This document shows, one piece after another, positions 41,601 to 49,756 of a stretch of 64,000 nt of DNA. The number at the start of each line of letters is the position of its first letter. The first letter of the stretch is position 1. Both the position numbers and the translations under genes were made by a program. The DNA lies in NCBI RefSeq assembly GCF_001984125.1, contig NZ_MTQL01000007.1, forward strand, positions 868,001 through 932,000, written 5' to 3'. This stretch comes from Leifsonia sp. ALI-44-B. GTDB lineage: Bacteria > Actinomycetota > Actinomycetes > Actinomycetales > Microbacteriaceae. The notes under the pieces are model-generated. The model was not told where the DNA came from, made no database searches, and saw nothing but the letters and a program-made list of their open reading frames with translations.

Positions 41601-44385
41601 CGAGCTTCGGCGTGCCGTCGTTCAACGAGAAGCTGCTCGTGACGGTGTCGGTCGTCTCCCAGTTGCCGGGGGTCTGCAGGCGGGTGGCGTAGAGACCCGT
41701 CGCAGCGTTGTCGATGGGGCTCACGACATCCGTGTCGGCGTCGCTGCGCAGGGTTTCGCGAGGCGTCACGCGGAACGAGATCTTGGCGTCGCAGCGGTCG
41801 GTGGCGCACGGCGTGATGACGTTGCCGCCGTTGACGGTCGAGGTGCTGCTGAAGACGGCTCGGATGCCGCGCACATCGGCCGCTTTCACGGTGGCGGGCA
41901 GGCTCGCGGTCGCGGCGGGCGTTCCGAGCACCCAGGCGCCGGCGACGAACGCGTCGATGCGAACCCGGTTCGAGCCGCCCGACGTGGCCGGGAAGGTGGG
42001 CTGCTGCAGGTCCACGAAGTCGACCGAGTCGAAGAACGTGGGGTCGCCGTCTTGCACGCCGAGTTCGCGCGCGCTCAGGTTGCCGGTGTTGCGCACGCTG
42101 AGGTTCACGGTCGCGTACTGCTTCGGCAGGCCGGGCACGTGGGTGGGCAGAACGCTGGGCGAGATGGACTTGTTCACGGTCGCGCCGTCGGCCGCGGGGC
42201 CGGTGCTGATCGCGGGCGAGCAACTGGGCTGGGTGCCGACATATCCGTCGGCACCGAGGATGAAGCAGTTGCTCAGCGCGATGCCGTCGGCCGTGCCGTC
42301 ACGACGCTCGGTCGTGAGGTTCAGCTGGAAGTACTGCGTAGGAGCGAGGTCGCCGGCGAGGGTGGCACGGATGCCGGTGGCGCGCTCGAGGAGCGCCGCG
42401 TTCGAGGCCGCGAAGGGCACCCAAGCGTCGGCGGACGGGTCGAAGACCTCGATGGTGGCGGTGCCGGTGTTGGTCGTCTTGCTGACGGTCGCGCCCGTGA
42501 TGCGCAGGGTCGCGAAGGGGTTGCCCTGCGCGAGCGGCCGGCCCGAGGCATCCGTGGGCGGGTCGGTGATGACGGCAGAGGCGAGCGGCAGGTTGCCGTT
42601 GTTGGTGTAGCGCAGCGTGAAGGGGATCGGTTCGCCGGCCGGGATGCTCGAGCGCTCGACGTTCTTCACGCCGGTGCCGCTCGATCGGGGCGACTCGACG
42701 GCGAGTGTGTTGCAGGCGTTGGCGGTCGCGGTGCCGGTTCCGTCGGCGCGCCCGGCGCTTCCGGTGACGCGCGCGCAGTTGTCCACTCCGGGGCTGGTGC
42801 CGCCCGGAAGGTCGGAATCGGTGACGAGTCCGTTCAGTCGACCGGTGAGGCCGAGGGCGGCGGTCGAGCCGGCCTCGATGGTGGCGCCTCCGTCGCGTCC
42901 CGCGTAGGTCACGGTGACGGCGGTGAGGCGAACCCCTGCGGCCGGGGCCAGCGTGACGGTGGTGTTGGCGGTGTAGGTGTCGTCGTGCACATCCCCGTTC
43001 GAGTAGGTGCGCACGAGGCGGGCGCTGGCGGCGCCGGCCGGGAGGGTCAGTCGCACGGATTCGGCATCGAACTTGTCGAATTCGGCGGGCGTGGTGGCGG
43101 CCGGTTCGGTGATCGTGAGTTCCGAGATCGGGAACGGGGAGTTGTTCTTCGCCTGCACGATGGCCGAGACGCCGGAGCCCTGGCCGACGACGGCATACTC
43201 ACCGTTGTCGCGGGTGAAGTTGTGGTTCGTGTCGGGGAAGAAGGTTTTCGACGCGTTCAGCATCAGCGTGTCGGGCAGAACGTCTTTGTTGGCGCATACG
43301 TCGGTGCCCGCCGTGACCGCACCGGCGGCATCGCGCGCGGTGGGGGTGGCGCAGTTCTTCACGGTGACGCGGTCGACGGGCTTCTGTTCGGCGCCGGTCG
43401 AGCGGATGGTGTCGCGCAACGTCACGGACAGGTCGACGCGTCCCTGCGTGGCCGAGGTGGGGATCTTCGAGCCGTCGGCGTTCGAGAAGACGACACGCAC
43501 GCCCGTGATGGTGCCGGGGTCGATGCCCGCGGGGATGGCGAAGGTGCCCGCCGCGGTGAGGGTGCTGCCGCCGACGAAAGCGTCATCGCCGCACGCCATG
43601 GTGGGGTCGGCGCAGAGGAAGAGCTCGGCCGTGTCGGCGCCCGGCGGGAACGACACGAGTGTGACACCGGCCACATCGAACCGGTCGAACGTGCCGGCGC
43701 CTCGGTCGGTGACCGCGAGTTCGCGCACGTCGGCTGAGCTCGACGACGCGTTGCGGATGCCGAGCTGCACCGAGCTGGCCGAGCGGGACCCGGCCACGGC
43801 CGATGCCCCCGTCCAGGCCTTGGTCGCCACGGGGCTCGTGACCTTCGGCACCGAGACGGCAACCGTGTTGCTGGCGGTCTTGGGCTCGGCGTTCTCGGCA
43901 TCGACGGTCGCGGTGTTCTCGAGCTGCGCGCCGTCGGCGAGGGTCGTGTCCGACGGCAGTGTCATGCGGATGTCGAGCGTCTCGTTCATGCCGGCGGTCA
44001 GGCCCTGGCCCACCGGGTTGTCGAGCGCCTGGCGGTAGGAGATCGTGAGCGTGCGGGTGCTCTCGGCGTAGTCGACCAGACGCGTGGGCGTCGAGGACGG
44101 GAGGCTCGCGGCATCCAGCACGAGACCCTCGGGGAGCACGTCGACGAAGGTGAAGCCGACGCAGTCGACCTCGATGCTCGAGCACGAGAGGTAGAGGTTG
44201 TAGGTGACGTCGTCGCCGGCTTTCAGCGGCTGACCGCCGAGGTCGTTGCCCTTGGTCACGTTGACCGTCGCGGCCTCGGCGGCGAAGGCCGGGGCGGTCG
44301 GTGTGAGCACGGCCAGCGCGAGGATGGCTGCGGTGAACGCGGCCAGTCTGGCGCGCGATCGCGGCGTTCGGCGGAAAAGACGCAC
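38629..44385 (-). CDS. Giant secreted surface protein with DUF11-like and DUF5979-like repeats and sortase-type anchor
   Basis: A 1918-residue cell-wall protein. A signal peptide (basic RLFRRTPRSRARLAAF, hydrophobic core, cleavage near APAFAAEA) is followed by about 1300 residues of beta-sandwich repeats of the DUF11/CARDB adhesin kind, for example PGESTPFTLKVTNNGTSS near residue 935. Five DUF5979-like repeats then follow, starting near 1322, 1436, 1544, 1648 and 1767, each opening with a strand such as LRVTKTVTG or VELTKNVEG and ending GAxCxVxETxxGG. The C-terminus has a variant sorting signal LSATG (Leu1878), a hydrophobic helix and RRIQRKRLESRP. It is probably attached to peptidoglycan by a class E-like sortase and used in adhesion. 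The start is a GTG at 44385 with GGGGG upstream. Confidence 0.88.
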   Translation of the reverse strand: MRLFRRTPRSRARLAAFTAAILALAVLTPTAPAFAAEAATVNVTKGNDLGGQPLKAGDDVTYNLYLSCSSIEVDCVGFTFVDVLPEGLVLDAASLPSSTPTRLVDYAESTRTLTISYRQALDNPVGQGLTAGMNETLDIRMTLPSDTTLADGAQLENTATVDAENAEPKTASNTVAVSVPKVTSPVATKAWTGASAVAGSRSASSVQLGIRNASSSSADVRELAVTDRGAGTFDRFDVAGVTLVSFPPGADTAELFLCADPTMACGDDAFVGGSTLTAAGTFAIPAGIDPGTITGVRVVFSNADGSKIPTSATQGRVDLSVTLRDTIRSTGAEQKPVDRVTVKNCATPTARDAAGAVTAGTDVCANKDVLPDTLMLNASKTFFPDTNHNFTRDNGEYAVVGQGSGVSAIVQAKNNSPFPISELTITEPAATTPAEFDKFDAESVRLTLPAGAASARLVRTYSNGDVHDDTYTANTTVTLAPAAGVRLTAVTVTYAGRDGGATIEAGSTAALGLTGRLNGLVTDSDLPGGTSPGVDNCARVTGSAGRADGTGTATANACNTLAVESPRSSGTGVKNVERSSIPAGEPIPFTLRYTNNGNLPLASAVITDPPTDASGRPLAQGNPFATLRITGATVSKTTNTGTATIEVFDPSADAWVPFAASNAALLERATGIRATLAGDLAPTQYFQLNLTTERRDGTADGIALSNCFILGADGYVGTQPSCSPAISTGPAADGATVNKSISPSVLPTHVPGLPKQYATVNLSVRNTGNLSARELGVQDGDPTFFDSVDFVDLQQPTFPATSGGSNRVRIDAFVAGAWVLGTPAATASLPATVKAADVRGIRAVFSSTSTVNGGNVITPCATDRCDAKISFRVTPRETLRSDADTDVVSPIDNAATGLYATRLQTPGNWETTDTVTSSFSLNDGTPKLDVDKTPDAAIAPGESTPFTLKVTNNGTSSIPNLRVVDALPAGLAFDETFVGDGGQPFQVTATDVPAGTPAVPTPTLTLTRDGEHVSQAAFDFGAWVFAPGATLSIVVQAKLEPGVVAGQLLTNTMAAGSTVPGLVCTTGDGTSTDGTYGAGTLCTDTATARTRAGASFEARKWVSGNPALGWFNTRTAQPAAIGDAGCPAYTEGGVTYTATPCIALVNPGDTFDYLIRVRNAGTEPGTQMTIVDRFPVKGDTGVLGADRGTQWDNRPVLTRAPDVRGGGPALQLGYSTAKTLCTEDLDLGSAATCAPGDWASAYTPDATAFQAVMNFRQAPLAPGAGVTIAFSMTTPLDVSRVSDPTIAWNSVAHAETTQQGNGRDRVLAPIEPIKVGVATSYGSLELEKAIGENPAKVDTDGAEFTFAYECTVIPRGGVSTVVTSGERTMRAGEKATVRQIPAGADCAVWESDADGAVSDHSTRETAAHVTIEPHFGAGEQGADRIPTATVSNSYPLGVLRVTKTVTGEAAAYGAGPFSVDVSCLYNGAAVPGFPRTLTFDAAGTQDVAAPVGALCTTSETDAGGATESTVTPATPLLVPATTTETAGGSIHLAAVDVTNRFDAGALVINKQLAGVGVSANPDGKYVFRVACAFNGVDDVFVKDVSLIAHDGATALTSDAITGLPLGAVCTVTETDNGGADSTPPPVTVTIAADTATGNTATVGFVNDYSAGVVELTKNVEGALADQDFVTEATFRVQVTCQVPMTDAAGDDVLATLFDGDVDIRAGETSRLDGVLLPVGARCFGVETETGGATTSVVTPATFDDAKPVTAGTPDTAQVLGIVAVNTFDAATVSVTKRAVNAPDANAVYSFHLSCATGPRLDEDFTLRADETREFTVVAGSICQVVETPVPTGATVTIADDDASTGTTTDGIVAATGSRAITVTNTFPAPLAGSDQPGLSATGAGGIGAAGRMALFLLITGAMLLALRRIQRKRLESRP

Positions 44386-44450
44386 GGTGAAAAACCCCCG
44401 GATGGTTGTGGAAAAAGTCGAGGTTCACTCGGAACCTTGGCCGAGACTAT

Positions 44451-44468
44451 GTCCTCCTTTTGGAGGAC
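44451..44468. promoter_or_regulatory. 18-bp hairpin dyad GTCCTCC-TTTT-GGAGGAC in surface-protein leader
   Basis: Perfect 7-bp arms with a 4-base loop, 66 bases upstream of the surface-protein start codon in a 195-base gap. The arm contains a Shine-Dalgarno-like GGAGG paired to its complement. It could be an operator or an RNA hairpin in the leader. Confidence 0.5.
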
Positions 44469-44580
44469 CATCCGTTTTGGCGCAGGAGTAGTACACGATT
44501 TAGTGCATGGCGTCGCGGGCTGTCCCCCGTGAGGGGTGCAGCGGCGACGAGCGACGCGGCGACGTGAATATTTCTCGGGG

Positions 44581-45168
44581 CTAACGCCGGATGCCGGGTT
44601 GCGATTTCCGCGGCGGGCGGATGCCGGCGCGCTGCAGCCCGGCGAAGACGACGGCCGACAGCGCACCCGCGCCGATATAGGCGACGATACGGATGGCGAT
44701 GACGGCGGCAATGAACCCGGGTGTCAGGAGAGTCGGATTGATGATCGGCAGCGACGCGACGCCGATCGCGAGGCCGCCAGCTGCCGGCCCGATCACCCAG
44801 GTGCGGCGCCTCTCGAAGCGGTAGCGACACGCGGCGAACGCGAGCTCCATCGCCAGTGCGGGGAGGAGCAGGGCCCCGAGCGTGATCGCGGCGAACGGCG
44901 TGAACGCGGCGGCGATCAGGCCGGCGGTCAGGGCGGTGACGACGGCGGCGCCCGGCGCCCTCGTCCAGCGCACGGCGAGCAATGTGCCCGTCGCCGAGAC
45001 GCTGGCGACCGCCGCATACGCGAGCGGCGAGACGACCGCCAGAACGCCCGTGACCGGTGAGATGGCGATGACGAGAAGGGCGCCGGCGGTGGCAAAGACG
45101 GCGCAGACCAGCAGGTCGCGGGTCGAGAGTCGTGGGGTGGCGCGGCGGGCCGGGCGGGTGGCGGTCAC
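44581..45168 (-). CDS. Six-helix membrane protein, possibly ECF-transporter S component (YkoE-like)
   Basis: A 195-residue membrane protein with about six helices: basic N-terminus, then STRDLLVCAVFATAGALLVI, a middle segment PGAAVVTALTAGLIAAAF, MELAFAACRYRF, and a basic C-terminus. Size and helix pattern recall ECF-type substrate-binding subunits such as YkoE, which bind thiamine precursors. No A or T components lie nearby, and the match is by look only. The GTG at 45168 overlaps the LuxR stop (GTGA), so both are made together. An alternative is an unrelated actinobacterial membrane protein that anchors or signals to the regulator. Confidence 0.55.
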   Translation of the reverse strand: MTATRPARRATPRLSTRDLLVCAVFATAGALLVIAISPVTGVLAVVSPLAYAAVASVSATGTLLAVRWTRAPGAAVVTALTAGLIAAAFTPFAAITLGALLLPALAMELAFAACRYRFERRRTWVIGPAAGGLAIGVASLPIINPTLLTPGFIAAVIAIRIVAYIGAGALSAVVFAGLQRAGIRPPRKSQPGIRR

Positions 45169-47780
45169 AGCATCCGTGCCCGTCTCGCCGCGGGAACCGC
45201 ATCTTCGCGACGGGTCACACCCAGCTTGCGATAGATGGAGGCGGTCTGATTGCGCACCGTGTTCACCGACACGTTCAGCTCGGCGGCGATCTCGGCGAGG
45301 GTGCGATCGCCGGCCAGGTGCGACAAAACGATCCGTTCGCGCCGCGTGAGGCCGACCCGCGGATGCTCGAGCGTGACGTACGCCGGCTGACTCGCGACGG
45401 TTTCGGCGACGGTGGAGAGCCAAGCTGCGTTCGCCTCTTCGTCGGCCTCAGCCGCGCTCAGCCGCAGGAAGTCGTCGCGCACCATGAAGGCGAAGGGGTC
45501 GATCTGCGCGGTGCGACGCGAGATGCGCAGGGCGGCTTGGAAGTAGTCGGATGCGGTGGACTCTTCGCCCAGCCGCAGCGACGCCGAGGCGGCGAGGAGA
45601 AGTACGCCGATGGCATCCGAATGACCCACATCGCCGCCGTGGTGCAGTTTGCGGGCGCCGGACAGCGCTTCGGCAGAGCGGCCCTGCACCAGGTGAACCC
45701 GCAGGATGGCGGCGGCGAGAGGTGCGTATCGCGACCCCTGCTCGGCTTGCGCCAACGCTTCTGCTTCGGCGTTGCGCAGATCGGCCAGCAGCAGATCCAT
45801 GCGCAAAGCCGTGAGGGTGGCGGTCAGGAAGGGCGAGATGTTCGGGCGGTGTTTCTTCTGGCGCATGTCGTCGTCGAGCAGACCCAGCGCGGCCGCGGCG
45901 CCGTGCTGTTTCCACGTCAGGCGCACGCGCACCGCCAGGGTGATCGGCCAGTGTTCCATCGTCGCCCAGTGCGCTCGGGTGGCGTCGAGTTCGACCCCGG
46001 CGGCGTCGAGATCGCCGCGCTCGATGGCCAGGATGGCTTCGGCGGTGTGGGCGGGCACGGCGTAGAAACTGTTCAGCAGGCGCTCGGGTGCCGGCACCGA
46101 CCAGAGATGTCGGAGCGTTGCGCGTGCGGCCGCATGGTCTCCGTCGGCCACCTCGACCAGGGCGCGGAGCGACAGCCAGTGGAAAGTGGTGCTGTTGATC
46201 TCGCCGTCGTCCTTCCACCGCACAGAGCCGGCGAGGAGCGATCGGGCGGCCTGCGTGTCACCGAGGTAGAGCGCCGTCGTCGCCGTCTGCACTCCGATGA
46301 TCTCCTCGAGGAAGCTGAGATCGTGGTGGGGGTCGTCCGCGCGCGCGAGGAGCGCGAGGAATCGATCGAGTGCCCGCGGCACCACGGCGTAGAGACCCGA
46401 AAGCCGGGCGCCGATGAGCAGGAAACCCTGAGCCAAGACCCTCTCGGCCGAGGTCCGGCCGTGGTCGGTGAAGCGTTGCGCCTCGGCCAGCGCGATCACG
46501 GTGGCGAAGTAGCGGGCGGCCGCGAAGTGCCGTCCGTGCGAGTACTGTTCGACGCCCGCGAAGACGGCGAGGAACAGGTTCTTCCGCGCCGAGAAGCGCC
46601 GGCGGGGCATGACCGGCTGGCCCTCCATGAACGCGGCGACGATGAGGGCGTAGTTGCGAATGAGGATCCTCTCGGCGAGATCCCATTCCTCGGCGTCGAG
46701 CGCGGCGAGGAACGCGCCGGCATGATCTTTCGAATCACTGAGGTGGCGCGACATGCGGCCATCGATCGCTTTCAGGTCGCCGGGGTGCGTCGCCTCGAGC
46801 TCGGCGCGTGCTGCGCGTTGGACGATCGGCACGACGCGGAAGTGACCGTTCTCGGTGCTCGACCACCATCCGAAGCCCGCCTGTTCGAGCGATGCCGTGG
46901 CGCTCTTCCATTGTTCGGCGGGCACGCCGACGGCGAGGGCGCGCGCCTCGTCGCCGCGCCCCAGCGCCGCGACGGTCATGAACACGTGCCGGGGCTGTGT
47001 GCCGGAGGCGGCGCGGAGCGCGGAGCGCAGACTGTTTTGAACGCGGATTCCCGTCGCCCGAGCGGTGCCGCCCGCCTCGATTTCGCGCAAAACCAGGCCT
47101 ACGGCGTGCGGCCACCCGGCGGTCTCGTCGAAGAGCGAGTGGACGCGTTCATCCGTCAAGGACAGGCGTCGTGCCGCGGCGGCCGCTCGCACGTCGTCGA
47201 GCGTGAACGCCAAGGCCTCTTCGGTGATGACGGCGGCGTCGAGATAGTGATCGGGGTCGAGTGTTTCGACGATTCCCGGATTGCGGGATGCGACGACGAG
47301 CCGCAGGTCGGGCACGAGCCGCAGAATCCGGGCCACCTCTTCGCCCACGCCGGCCAGCGCGAGGCGTTCCCCTCCGTCGATGACCACGGTGATGGGCCGG
47401 GTGCTCCGCCGCAGGTGCCCGTACGCGCGTTGCCACCCCGGCTGGCGTTCCTCGGCGGCGGGCGTGTCCGTGCCCGCGTCCGTATCCGTGCCAGCGGCTG
47501 TGTCGGTGTCGGTGTCGGCGAAGTCGGCGACGGTGAGCACAAGATCCCAGAAGAGTTGCGGGCTCGTGATCGTGGCGTCGAGAGGAACCCAGACGAGGTC
47601 TCGCTCCGCCTTCTGGTTGCCCATCCAGTCGTAGATGAGCATCGACTTGCCGAAACCGCGTCCCGCCTGCAGCACGATGAGGCGTGCTTGCGTCTCGTTC
47701 ATGGCCGTCAGGAGGCGGGGTCTCCGTGTGTGCCAGGGCGGCATGTCCTGCCGCCGCATCTCGGGGTGAGTGTCTTTCAT
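45165..47780 (-). CDS. LuxR/MalT-type STAND transcriptional regulator
   Basis: An 871-residue regulator. The P-loop LQAGRGFGKSM is at residues 38-48, and a NACHT/MalT-like ATPase core with VVIDGGERLALAGVGEEVA follows. The middle 350 residues are helical repeats like the MalT superhelical sensor, and the C-terminus (about 805-866) is a LuxR HTH: LTRRERIVLSHLAGDRTLAE, then NVSVNTVRNQTASIYRKLGV. A Thr/Asp low-complexity loop lies near residues 88-108. The start at 47780 follows AGGGA at five bases; the frame is open to 47906 but lacks a ribosome-binding site there. Coupled to the downstream membrane protein and close to the giant surface protein, which may be a target. The inducer is unknown. 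Confidence 0.9.
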   Translation of the reverse strand: MKDTHPEMRRQDMPPWHTRRPRLLTAMNETQARLIVLQAGRGFGKSMLIYDWMGNQKAERDLVWVPLDATITSPQLFWDLVLTVADFADTDTDTAAGTDTDAGTDTPAAEERQPGWQRAYGHLRRSTRPITVVIDGGERLALAGVGEEVARILRLVPDLRLVVASRNPGIVETLDPDHYLDAAVITEEALAFTLDDVRAAAAARRLSLTDERVHSLFDETAGWPHAVGLVLREIEAGGTARATGIRVQNSLRSALRAASGTQPRHVFMTVAALGRGDEARALAVGVPAEQWKSATASLEQAGFGWWSSTENGHFRVVPIVQRAARAELEATHPGDLKAIDGRMSRHLSDSKDHAGAFLAALDAEEWDLAERILIRNYALIVAAFMEGQPVMPRRRFSARKNLFLAVFAGVEQYSHGRHFAAARYFATVIALAEAQRFTDHGRTSAERVLAQGFLLIGARLSGLYAVVPRALDRFLALLARADDPHHDLSFLEEIIGVQTATTALYLGDTQAARSLLAGSVRWKDDGEINSTTFHWLSLRALVEVADGDHAAARATLRHLWSVPAPERLLNSFYAVPAHTAEAILAIERGDLDAAGVELDATRAHWATMEHWPITLAVRVRLTWKQHGAAAALGLLDDDMRQKKHRPNISPFLTATLTALRMDLLLADLRNAEAEALAQAEQGSRYAPLAAAILRVHLVQGRSAEALSGARKLHHGGDVGHSDAIGVLLLAASASLRLGEESTASDYFQAALRISRRTAQIDPFAFMVRDDFLRLSAAEADEEANAAWLSTVAETVASQPAYVTLEHPRVGLTRRERIVLSHLAGDRTLAEIAAELNVSVNTVRNQTASIYRKLGVTRREDAVPAARRARML

Positions 47781-47939
47781 AGTTCCCTGGTCGAAAAAGC
47801 ATGTGTGGATGCTGCAACGCCCAAGGCAACTTGCGTCGGCCCAAACCTGAGCGCAGCAGTAAGCCGTGTGGCGCTGCCATTCTTCTCGTGGATTCCCGCG
47901 ATCCACGTCTTCAGGCTAGCGTCTGCACGAATCTACTGA

Positions 47940-48161
47940 GGCATAGCTTTCAAGCTCAAACCAGATGATGCCGAACTCATCCGGCTGATCTATTGGGATG
48001 GCTTCCACTCTCATGAAGCGGCCATCGTGCTCGGAGTGAGTGCATCCGCGGCGCGCTCACGGCTATCGAAAGCTCGAGCCACTCTCCGTGCGGAGCTGAA
48101 GGTGGAGCTGGACGAGCCGACCGCACACAGAGGCCCCGCGGTCGGCGGAAATGCTCTGTGA
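47940..48161 (+). pseudogene. Remnant of an ECF sigma factor (region 4 only)
   Basis: A 73-codon frame with no start codon reads LKPDDAELIRLIYWDGFHSH, then EAAIVLGVSASAARSRLSKA and RATLRAEL. This is the signature of ECF sigma-70 region 4 (DGxSxxEAAxxLGxSxxxxRSRLxRARxxLR). A stop codon lies immediately upstream at 47937-47939, and region 2 is absent; upstream DNA is the LuxR promoter. It is therefore a decayed 3' fragment, not a functional gene. Confidence 0.75.
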
Positions 48162-48253
48162 TTGGTTGCGGTGCCGGGGCGGATCCGCTCGAGGGTGGGA
48201 CTGTTCCACGGCGGGACGAACCGGGTAGGTGATCTGTTCGATCCCTGCAACGG

Positions 48254-49084
48254 TCACAGGATCTTGATTCTGCGGGGAACAATCTCAACCACGGGTTCGG
48301 ACTCGAGGGAACGCAGGCCGGTTGTGACGCGAAGTTCAGGTTGGTCATGACTTTCGGTCCAACGACCAGTGACGGTGTCTACGGTGACGGTGATCCATTC
48401 AAAATGGTTGCGAACGTAAACCGCCTGAGTAGACGGGAACTGCACATGGATATCGTCCTGCCACTGCAACTTCTTCGTCGCTCTCTTGAGGTCCAGCAGG
48501 GATGCGTCCCCCGAGGTGCGCCCGATCGTTTTCACTGCACCTGCCTCGGAAACGTGCAGCGAGACGGTGGAGTACCCGGTGGTCTCCACGACGGCCGTAA
48601 TTCGTGCTTTTCGCTTTCGCGTCCGGTTACTTTTCCAGGGACCCTCGATCGCAGCGCGAAAATCCGAATCCTGAGCTTCGGCGAAGGCCTGCTTCACAGC
48701 GTCGACATCCCAATCGCGGAGTTCCGAGAGGCGGGTGAGCCCGGCCAGTACAACGGCCCCGGCAATGCGAATTTGTGAGCCCAGGTCGAGCTCGACGAAT
48801 CCGTCAGGCACGTAAACGTAGGTATCTTCGAAGCTGTCGTTCGATCCCTCCGGGACCTCCAACCTGGTCGCGGAACTGCCTGAGGTGCCTTGCACGAAAA
48901 AGCGCACCGATGATGTCCGAGCTTCGATACTCGCCGGAGGTAGATGAAGGCTTACCGACTCACCGATGTGCTGCGCGACTCGAAGGTATGCGTCGGTGTC
49001 ATCGGTGTCTTGGAAGCCACTTCGCCAGAGATCATCCTGGCGGCCGTTGGTCGGGTACGTGTCCAGATATCGCAGCTTCGCCAC
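48254..49084 (-). CDS. Protein of unknown function in a lower-GC patch
   Basis: A 276-residue soluble protein with no signal peptide, membrane helix or motif I recognise. The first half has alternating strand/loop text (SVSLHLPPASIEARTSSVRF), the middle an acidic helix (DWDVDAVKQAFAEAQDSDF), then a basic patch SNRTRKRKAR, and a strand-rich C-terminus. I start at GTG 49084, after AGAGGA; a GTG further up at 49117 is also in frame. The codon third positions are visibly less GC-rich than in neighbouring genes, which suggests acquisition from another source. It is next to a sigma-factor remnant. Confidence 0.65.
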   Translation of the reverse strand: MAKLRYLDTYPTNGRQDDLWRSGFQDTDDTDAYLRVAQHIGESVSLHLPPASIEARTSSVRFFVQGTSGSSATRLEVPEGSNDSFEDTYVYVPDGFVELDLGSQIRIAGAVVLAGLTRLSELRDWDVDAVKQAFAEAQDSDFRAAIEGPWKSNRTRKRKARITAVVETTGYSTVSLHVSEAGAVKTIGRTSGDASLLDLKRATKKLQWQDDIHVQFPSTQAVYVRNHFEWITVTVDTVTGRWTESHDQPELRVTTGLRSLESEPVVEIVPRRIKIL

Positions 49085-49409
49085 GTCACTTCCTCTGCTC
49101 TGGCAACGAGCGGTCATGAACTCTCACGCGTCTATGCCAGTGGACCATGTCGAGTCTCATGGGTCCACTATGGCGTGTGGGATTGCGCGGCGGGGCCGTC
49201 GCGCCGCGGTATCTGCCGGGCCAGTAAGCGACAAGACAATGTGGGCCATTGGTTTGGGCGAGCGAGTAGACGAGATCCGGTTGTTGCCGTGACTCGGTCG
49301 GCTCTACAGAGACCCCCGAACGGGTGACAAGGGTGCGCGGTCTGTGGAAGGGGGTTGGCATGCCTCGACCGTTCGGGGCCGGGGAACACGAATCAGGATG
49401 GGGACGACC
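49085..49409. other. Gene-free 325-base stretch
   Basis: No frame here looks coding: the candidates on both strands overlap each other and lack ribosome-binding sites. It separates the unknown gene from the small secreted protein and must hold both their promoters; I could not place convincing -35/-10 boxes. Confidence 0.45.
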
Positions 49410-49643
49410 ATGAAACGTAAATCACTGAAAGCAGCGGCGGTCGCGGCGGTCGCCGGGGGACTGCTTTTCGCGGGCATCCAGCCTGCCCAGGCGGCTCAAG
49501 CTGTCTATCACTATGAGTCGTTGGGCACCTGTTCGCAGGCGGCCGGCCGCTATGCGCAAAGCGCCGCAATCGAGCAGTACTGCACGGTGGATACCTACAT
49601 CAATGGCGTCCCGTATCGCTGGCGTCTCATGGTGAACTTCTAA
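49410..49643 (+). CDS. Small secreted two-cysteine protein
   Basis: A 77-residue precursor. The signal peptide (MKRKSLKAAAVAAVAGGLLF, ending AQAAQA near residue 31) would release a mature peptide of about 46-48 residues that contains exactly two Cys (in LGTCSQ and EQYCTV), likely one disulfide, and several Tyr residues. GGGGA lies six bases before the ATG, and a strong terminator follows at 49663. No family was recognised. It could be a secreted antimicrobial, inhibitor or signal peptide, but sequence alone does not tell. Confidence 0.75.
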   Translation: MKRKSLKAAAVAAVAGGLLFAGIQPAQAAQAVYHYESLGTCSQAAGRYAQSAAIEQYCTVDTYINGVPYRWRLMVNF

Positions 49644-49662
49644 CCGACACGCAATTCGCGAC

Positions 49663-49689
49663 ATCCCCCGGCTGGCTCAGCCGGGGGAT
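49663..49689 (+). terminator. Strong Rho-independent terminator of the small secreted protein gene
   Basis: A 12-bp perfect stem (ATCCCCCGGCTG/CAGCCGGGGGAT) with a 3-base loop GCT, beginning 19 bases after the stop codon. A short T/C stretch follows. Confidence 0.85.
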
Positions 49690-49756
49690 TCGTCTGCGGC
49701 ATTCGATACTCTCGACGCAGATCAGCGTCGCCGTCGACCGAGCAGAGGAGCACACC

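Noticed and set aside
40507-43737. 1076-codon plus-strand frame opposite the surface protein
   Set aside because: Val/Gly/Arg-rich shadow of the real minus-strand gene.
45132-47939. 935-codon plus-strand frame opposite the LuxR regulator
   Set aside because: Antisense shadow with Arg/Gly/Val bias and no domain. The minus strand has a clear STAND-LuxR protein.
48170-48260. Possible tRNA-like 3' segment on the minus strand
   Set aside because: No complete cloverleaf or acceptor stem can be drawn; only a few T-arm-like bases match.
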